Source of the DNA: Paracentrotus lividus
Lineage: Eukaryota > Echinodermata > Echinoidea > Camarodonta > Echinidae
DNA: 64,000 bases
Direction of reading: 5' to 3'
Assembly: GCA_940671915.1 (NCBI GenBank)
Contig: CALNVZ010003435.1
Location: forward strand, 8,524,298 to 8,588,297
Shown: in pieces, positions 58,103 to 64,000 of the stretch
Position numbering within the stretch: the stretch's first letter is position 1
Layout of the letters: each line of letters opens with the position of its first letter
Translations under genes and position numbers: made by a program
Notes under the pieces: model-generated
What the model saw: the letters and a program-made list of their open reading frames with translations, nothing else
Databases searched by the model: none
Told to the model about the DNA's origin: nothing

Positions 58103-60055
58103 ATTCAAATAATGTGTCTATGCAATTAATGATAATGACAACGACGATGATGATGATAATATTGCGATATTCTATAAAAAATAAAAAAATCATAAATTAA
58201 TAAAAAAAACAACAAAAAAAATATAATTTATGTTGGATGTTAGTTACTTTGGAATCAATGGTCCAATAGAGATATTGACTTTCAAAATAATTCTAAAGAA
58301 TGTTTATGGGGCAAATGGGATCATGGCAGTGGCCATGGTGGGTGGATTCGTCAATCTGTACGTGGTTTCTTGAGACTGAAGATTAGGTTGACCCCATCCT
58401 TCCCCCCTTCCGATGAGATAATCTCTCTCCTTGAGGGGGTCTCTCTACCCCCTCCCTTTCCTGAAGATCATTACGGAAGAAAAGGGCACGTGCTTTACCT
58501 AATTAAGCCGAAGGATACTTATTAAATTCATTATAAAGTCATTAGCCCCTAGATGCGCATTTTTTGTAATTCTCCATCCCATTTTTTTTCTTTTTCCCCG
58601 TCTTTTTTTTTTTTTTTAAACCGACTGTAAATTGATGGTATTTGCCTATATTCCCTCTATACACCAAAATATTTGCTGTTTTTAGTAGCTCTTGACATGA
58701 TTTCAATGGTAGATTAACACAAGCTCCTGTGACGTTCGCATAAGATATTCATTTGTTCAACTTAATTCTCTCATAAAATATTTTTTTTTAATGATAAAAA
58801 TCAAGTGTTTTCTGTGTAAACATATGCGGTTGAGATCTATTCTTTGCTTTTAATATGTTAAACCTGTCTTTTCAAGTTTAATGTTCCGGATCCATTAATG
58901 ATCCACGCACCGTTGAACGCCCCCAAAAGCATTTTCATTGTCACTTTTTCGCTATTCTTTCTGGATTATTCTTCCATTACTGACATATTCAGAGAACAGA
59001 TCCGTCTGTCCACAATTTTAACGCAAGATTTACTTCAAATCTTTCCTAGCCATTCATAGGTCTCCAGTAAAGCGGAATAATCAGATTCGTTTCATGGTTT
59101 GAAATCGTATTATCCATAGAATCATACATTGTCATCTGAAATATTAATCATCTTTTCCTTTGGATTTTCCCATAGTTTTTTTTTTTCCTTCTACAATTTG
59201 AGTTAATCAACAAAAATGATTCGGGGTTATCATTCGGGTAAAGATGATGCATCCTTAATCAAATTTAGCCGGTGTGAGTTTGAGGAGTGTGACCGCGAAT
59301 ATAAAGCATTTCTCGTTCGGATTCGGAAGCTGTTGCAAAGTGTCGCCCCTCCGCTTCTGTTTCCTCATCAGCCATGCTACTTTTGTATATTGAATTTGAA
59401 CCTTTATCCATGTCCTCCGGGTCCTGCTCCCATATCTTCAAAACAAAAAATAATAATTATAAAGGTAAATAATACGTAGTGGCGTAGCTCTGGCTTAGTA
59501 ATGGGGGGGGGGGCACATGATCCACACTATAGTCTATAATGGCCAAAATGTTATTGGATAGATACACGATATTTCCCCTTTCCTGAGTCTATTGTTCACA
59601 ACTTTTCCCTCATTCGATAGGACCATTATGTAACTACTTTACCGATCATAAATCGTGCCCCACAATTTATTCTTTTTTTGTGTGTTTCATACTATGTTTG
59701 ACCCTTCAGGCTAACGATGCATTTATTTAATAGAACTACCCACCGCCAAGAGAGTAATTTCTTATTTCCCTTTCCCAATCATCCCTCGCTAAAAAGAGGC
59801 AGATGAGTTGCATCAGACACAATGATATAACATAGATTCTAAAATTCAATTTATTAGGTGCTTTTTCCCCTCAGCAGTGTGTTTTATCTCTGGCAGGCAT
59901 TGACGATGACAAATACATGGGAAAGACATGCAGACGGTTATAGGAAAATACAAGATCAGAAGAAGAAAAAGAGACAGTGAGAGAGCTAAATGTAAGGAGA
60001 CAGAGGGGAGGAAGAGAGAAAGAGAGGAGGAGGGGCAGACGGACAGGCATATAGA
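58103..60055. other. Non-coding stretch, no gene recognised
   Basis: The 87-codon + strand frame at 59216-59479 has no recognised domain. Immediately after it, AGTGGCGTAGCTCTGG and a G tract (59479-59514) look like the end of a decayed transposon. Nothing else stands out. Confidence 0.45.
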
Positions 60056-60064
60056 TTAACAATA

Positions 60065-60120
60065 ATGGAGAGAGAGAGAGGGGGCCAAGTAGAAAAACTT
60101 TAGAGAGAGAGGGGGGGGTG
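60065..60120. repeat. (GA)n-rich tract
   Basis: Two GAGAGAGA runs are separated by short purine sequence, ending in a G run. Confidence 0.85.
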
Positions 60121-60385
60121 GGAATAAGGGCAACTGTTTACATGATACAGAGCAAGTTTAAGAAACCCACCCCTGTCCCCTTCCCTGGCACTTATTACTC
60201 CAATTCTGCTTTATTCGCCAATGAACTCTACGCCCCTTATGTCCTCTCAAGAAGTTATTGGTACAATTTTCTTGACCTAGCTCTGCAAATTAAGTTTATT
60301 TATTTATATTAGTACTTCAGCTAGCTGGGAGCTTTCTTCCATACTTTGTGTAAAGTCTTCAAGTTTGTATTTCTTATGCATCGAA

Positions 60386-60440
60386 TGTGTATAGTGGCTG
60401 ATCCAACCCGGGACTGGGGGTGCGGGGGGGGGGGGGGGAT
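60386..60440. mobile_element. Relic transposon end with G tract
   Basis: AGTGGCTGATCCAACCCGGG followed by a long G tract resembles the AGTGGCGGATCCAGG-type ends seen at 25773 and 30418. Only one end is recognisable. Confidence 0.35.
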
Positions 60441-60496
60441 GCCCTTATCTTAAGGAATAACGGATATTGTGCACATACAGATATATTTTTTTTACA

Positions 60497-60616
60497 AAAG
60501 AGTCTTGTAGGTTTTGTAAAATAGGAACTGGGGGTAAATTTTGATGTAAATTCTAAACTGTGAAATTAAATGAATTTAATTTGCATCGGTTCTATTTTAC
60601 AAAACCTTTTAGACTT
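60497..60616. mobile_element. ~120-bp foldback
   Basis: AGGTTTTGTAAAATAGGAAC on the left and GGTTCTATTTTACAAAACCT on the right are inverted repeats with minor mismatch, spaced by AT-rich sequence. The outer GTCTTGT and TTTTAGAC also pair partly. Possibly a very short MITE. Confidence 0.7.
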
Positions 60617-62255
60617 ATGTGAAAAATTCATCTGCGTGCAGGCAAATTGATAGAACATTAACCTCAAAAATTTTCAACCACCCCCCCCCTCCTCTTTCCA
60701 GTTCATCAACTGAACACAACTTAGATTATCATGCTGAGGATAACAAATATAAAGTTCGAACGAAGATAAAGATATTCAGAATTAAAAAAAAAAAAAAAAA
60801 TGGTAGCCTTTAAAAGTGGTCACAAACATCATACGTTTGTTTTTTGAATTAATTAAAAAACAAGGAATGAAGAAACGCCCTTTGTAACCTAATGATTAAC
60901 CTCGCTCCTGTGGGGGTAATTTTTCATGTACATGTAATTGCCAAAAAAACATGAAATTTTAACGATACATTAGTGGTTGCCATAAAACCTCGAACCACCG
61001 CGTCTCTACACCAGGGGCTCACTGTAATCGTGATGAGGAGGGGGCGGGTGGCTAAATTTGCTGACAACTTTGTTGAAAATGTTTGAGAAAGCAAAACAAG
61101 ATCAGAAAAAGAGAGTGCCGACAAGGACAATGACGAGTTTTCTGGCAAATTGTATATCATGTTGATATTATATGTACTACAGGAGGTAAACTTGTGATTG
61201 GGGGGGGGGGGGGGAGGGGGGGGGAGCAGATCTCACACCCCAAACCCCTCCCAGTAGTCTCTATTCCTCCCGGACCCGGGATGAGGCGCAACTCATGACA
61301 GACTCTATCTTGGGCAGAGATCTGCTGTATACATGCAGAGATAGACGTCCTTCCGAATTTTATAAATAACTTGTCTTATAAAAAAAAATGTCTAGCCAAA
61401 GAAAGTTCAGCGGCCCTTATTATAAATTATCCGTATCATCCCAAAATATACATCGCCTTGCGGGCTTGGATCGTTGATACAGAAAATTTCATACTTGAAT
61501 TAGTTAAGTCTTATGCAAATTTTAAGACATTATAATACATTCAACTTTATTCAAGGGTCAATATGGTCAAAGTAATCCAATTCTGAGGATATTGGAGACA
61601 ATTCCAGGTCAATAATTATTATCACCATAGCACTCAAGGAATGGGCTCATTTAGTTTTTATTTGTTTTGTTGTTTTTTTTAAGAAAATTGAATTATAAAA
61701 AAAAAAAAAAGAAAGGAAACCGAAAGCTTTGACACTTCAAATTTAAGTTTATATTTATAACTATCTGCAAGAAAAGTTCACATAGTTCCTGCCTAGATAA
61801 TTTGTTATTGTTCATTTGTTTTAGAAACACACTGAATGGCAAATTTATCCTTAATTTGCATGTTCCTTTAGAGAAATAATGCACTCAATGTTCGTTTGTA
61901 ATGCGTACCTTCTGTATAAATCATTATTTCAAACTATTTTTTAATACTAGCGAGGGTTAGGTTACACAGCAGTCAGACATACAACTCATCTATTGAACTG
62001 ATTACCTTCATTGCCAGTCGACCCAAACTAAACGTCTCAAGTGCTTGTAACAAACTTTTGAAAATGAGGCATTTCCTAGCCCATATGAGGTGAGACGTCA
62101 AATCTTAGCCCCATTAACAAGTCATGACAACAGATCGTCCCTCCTATCAGCTACTCTTTCTTACCCCTCTACCGTGTCTACTTTCCCTTTGTTTTTCATT
62201 TCTCTTAATGAGCCTGAAATCATTGCATGGTCAGGTATGATCGTCAAACCGTAGC
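60617..62255. other. Non-coding stretch, no gene recognised
   Basis: Contains C and A tracts (60681-60688, 60785-60799), a G tract (61200-61214 and onward) and a T/A tract near 61673-61710. No ORF is supported by domain or splice evidence. Confidence 0.45.
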
Positions 62256-62370
62256 AGGACAATTCCACCGGACAATTATCCCTAGGACAACTACCCCTAG
62301 AAATATGGTTAGGGTTAGGTGTGGGTAGTTATTCGGGGGTAATTGTCCAGGGGTAGTTGTCCTAGGACCC
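62256..62370. repeat. Small inverted repeat of GGACAA / TTGTCC words
   Basis: CCTAGGACAACTACCCCTAG (62281-62300) pairs with AGGGGTAGTTGTCCTAGG (62348-62365). Flanking GGACAATTATCC and GGGTAATTGTCC pair as well but in permuted order, so this is a scrambled foldback. The loop includes TAGGGTTAGG. Confidence 0.7.
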
Positions 62371-64000
62371 CCTCAAACATTTGGAAGGGTAGGGGTTTGA
62401 ATCATGGAGTTTGTGGACAAATAGCTTGACACTTTAGCACACTTCACTCTTACATTCAAAAAGATCTTTAATGATTTTCAAACTTGCCGACAGATCTTTA
62501 AACAAGTTGTGCACCAGGGTGGGATATACATTATGTCTTGAAGAAGTTAAGATTTTGCAACACTCAGGCTTTCCAAAATTCGAATAATTGTGCACTTTAA
62601 ATGTTCATGCATATTTTTTTTTAAAGGGGGCGGGGTTTCAATCCTCGTGACCCCTAGTGTTGCATAATAGGTCGCACAGTTATCATTGTACTCTACATGT
62701 ATGATGAACGTGAACTTTAATGAGGCTCGAGGAAGGTGTCTGTCAACTTGATTCATGGAACGCGGGGACTTGAAATGAGTGGAATTTTGTAAATGCCCCC
62801 CCCCCCCGGGCACTTCAGCTTATTACCTTGGTTTCGAACCCTATAGACTTCGTTACCAACAAGGGTTAAATTTTCGTACATTTTTTATATGACACGTTAT
62901 GGGGGGGGGGGGGGTCACAACCATAGTCACACCCATCCTCCACGTATACTCCTTTTTCGATGAGCGAGTCCCGTGATACACACCTGCTGTCATCGCACTA
63001 TCAGCATGATGAGCTTGAACTTGAATGAAGATAGACCACCATGCCTGTCGTGTGTTGATTTGTTAATTGACGGAAAGGGGGTGGATGTGTAATCAGGTAG
63101 AAACTCGATAATTAAAATGATTAGAGGAGGATATGAATTGATTAAATAGAAAAGATAGGATCATGAAGATGATCTTATATTATAATGAGCAATAAGCAGA
63201 TGGCGATAAATAAGCTGAGAGAATTCATAATTATGGCGTATATAAGCTGGAAGAAACAGGGAGAAGATTTTTGAAAGAGAAAATCTAGAGCATATCAAAA
63301 TAATAGAGATTATTTAGGAACATAAAAATTATAGGAATTCTTACTTCATTAATGTTTCAGAAAGTTGTTATTAAGCGCACAGTGAAAACTGTATATATAG
63401 GGAATAAGGTTGTCCAAAAGCCTGCAGATATTATTTGCAGATTGGGAGCCATAATGACATTATTCGGTTAGAAAAATATTAATTACATGTTCATAAGAAC
63501 GGTAAACATTGCTGAAATGCAATGAATTAACTTCATTTTGGTGTATTATGACAGGTTAAATTCTCAAAAATATTTCACACCTTTTCAGATAATGCAACCG
63601 AATAAGCTGGTTCTTCTAAAGATAATCATTGTACTTTCCCCATTCCTCAAGCAAGTTTAGAGTAACATTCTTATTTCATCTTCGCAAAGTGAGACATGGG
63701 GGAAAGAAAACCAATACTCGTTGCTAAGCGACCGTCAGGAAGTCCATTTCCCCCAACTACATCCTCAAAACGTCTACAAGATGATGTAAAACATCTTTCT
63801 CTTTCTCTCTTTATATCTAATACTCTTTGACGGTCAATCCTGGAAGGAAATTCCTTTCTAAAGAGTGAGTACTTGGTCGGAAGTTTGTGCCAGCAATGTA
63901 AATATTTCCTCCCTACCTCGGGATGTACAGTGTGAACTGAAGTTTTTGAACAAACATTTTGGGATATATCACATTTTAAGGAGAACTGTCCCTTTAAAGA
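62371..64000. other. Non-coding stretch to the window end
   Basis: No gene is recognised. There are C and G tracts near 62798-62807 and 62901-62913. An X-box-like word lies at 63720-63732, and a good-looking 5' splice site (GTGAGTAC) at about 63865 belongs to no recognised exon. Confidence 0.45.

Noticed and set aside
57793..58193. Arg/Glu-rich minus-strand frames
   Set aside because: Direct translation of the CT/GA microsatellite.
63865..63872. GTGAGTAC donor as evidence of a second gene
   Set aside because: A single splice-site-like word without an associated exon or reading frame is not evidence of a gene.

Overview
This is a eukaryotic genomic window: AT-rich, with long introns, spliceosomal GT/AG junctions, microsatellites, homopolymer tracts and many short inverted-repeat elements. 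The protein relationships, the abundance of TACATGTA-type words and the density of foldback elements suggest a marine deuterostome, most likely an echinoderm such as a sea urchin. The species call is inference.

I can support only one protein-coding gene, an ataxin-1 (ATXN1) homologue on the + strand. Its four coding exons (19217-20368, 22786-23326, 33656-34095, 36023-36649) join in frame with phases 0, 1 and 0 to give a 919-residue protein. It has the conserved N-terminal ESYSAMLASMGS segment, an LPNTFYCG block, a His/Gln-rich tract, a complete AXH domain split across the last two exons, and the C-terminal KRRWSDP motif equivalent to human ataxin-1 S776. The first coding exon begins at a 3' splice site, so the 5' leader continues upstream, and it carries a 43-codon upstream ORF just before the start codon. 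A long, gene-free, repeat-poor stretch after the stop (36.65 to about 47.2 kb) is a plausible very long 3' UTR with several poly(A) signals.

Region by region. 1-19 kb: upstream and intergenic or 5'-leader intron DNA with a 1.9-kb TIR element, foldbacks, a TTAA-flanked MITE, a TA-flanked MITE, a purine-rich tract, a hairpin minisatellite and a nested hAT-type element. 19-37 kb: the ATXN1 coding exons; introns 2 and 3 hold a 1-kb foldback, a 5-6 copy ~200-bp tandem array broken by a promoter-bearing insertion with a 12-bp target duplication, and an almost perfect 156-bp-arm palindrome. 37-47 kb: probable 3' UTR with two MITEs. 47-64 kb: repeat-rich intergenic DNA with a 2-kb DNA transposon carrying an alternating tandem array, and two unrelated ~960-bp TA-flanked elements that share the same internal layout.

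I found no tRNA, rRNA, CRISPR array or viral gene. The most interesting signals are the shared 'echoed terminal motif' layout of several unrelated mobile elements, the mobile promoter cassette inserted in the intron 2 tandem array, and the palindrome plus direct-repeat structure in intron 3. The other short open frames in the window look like chance or repeat-derived frames.
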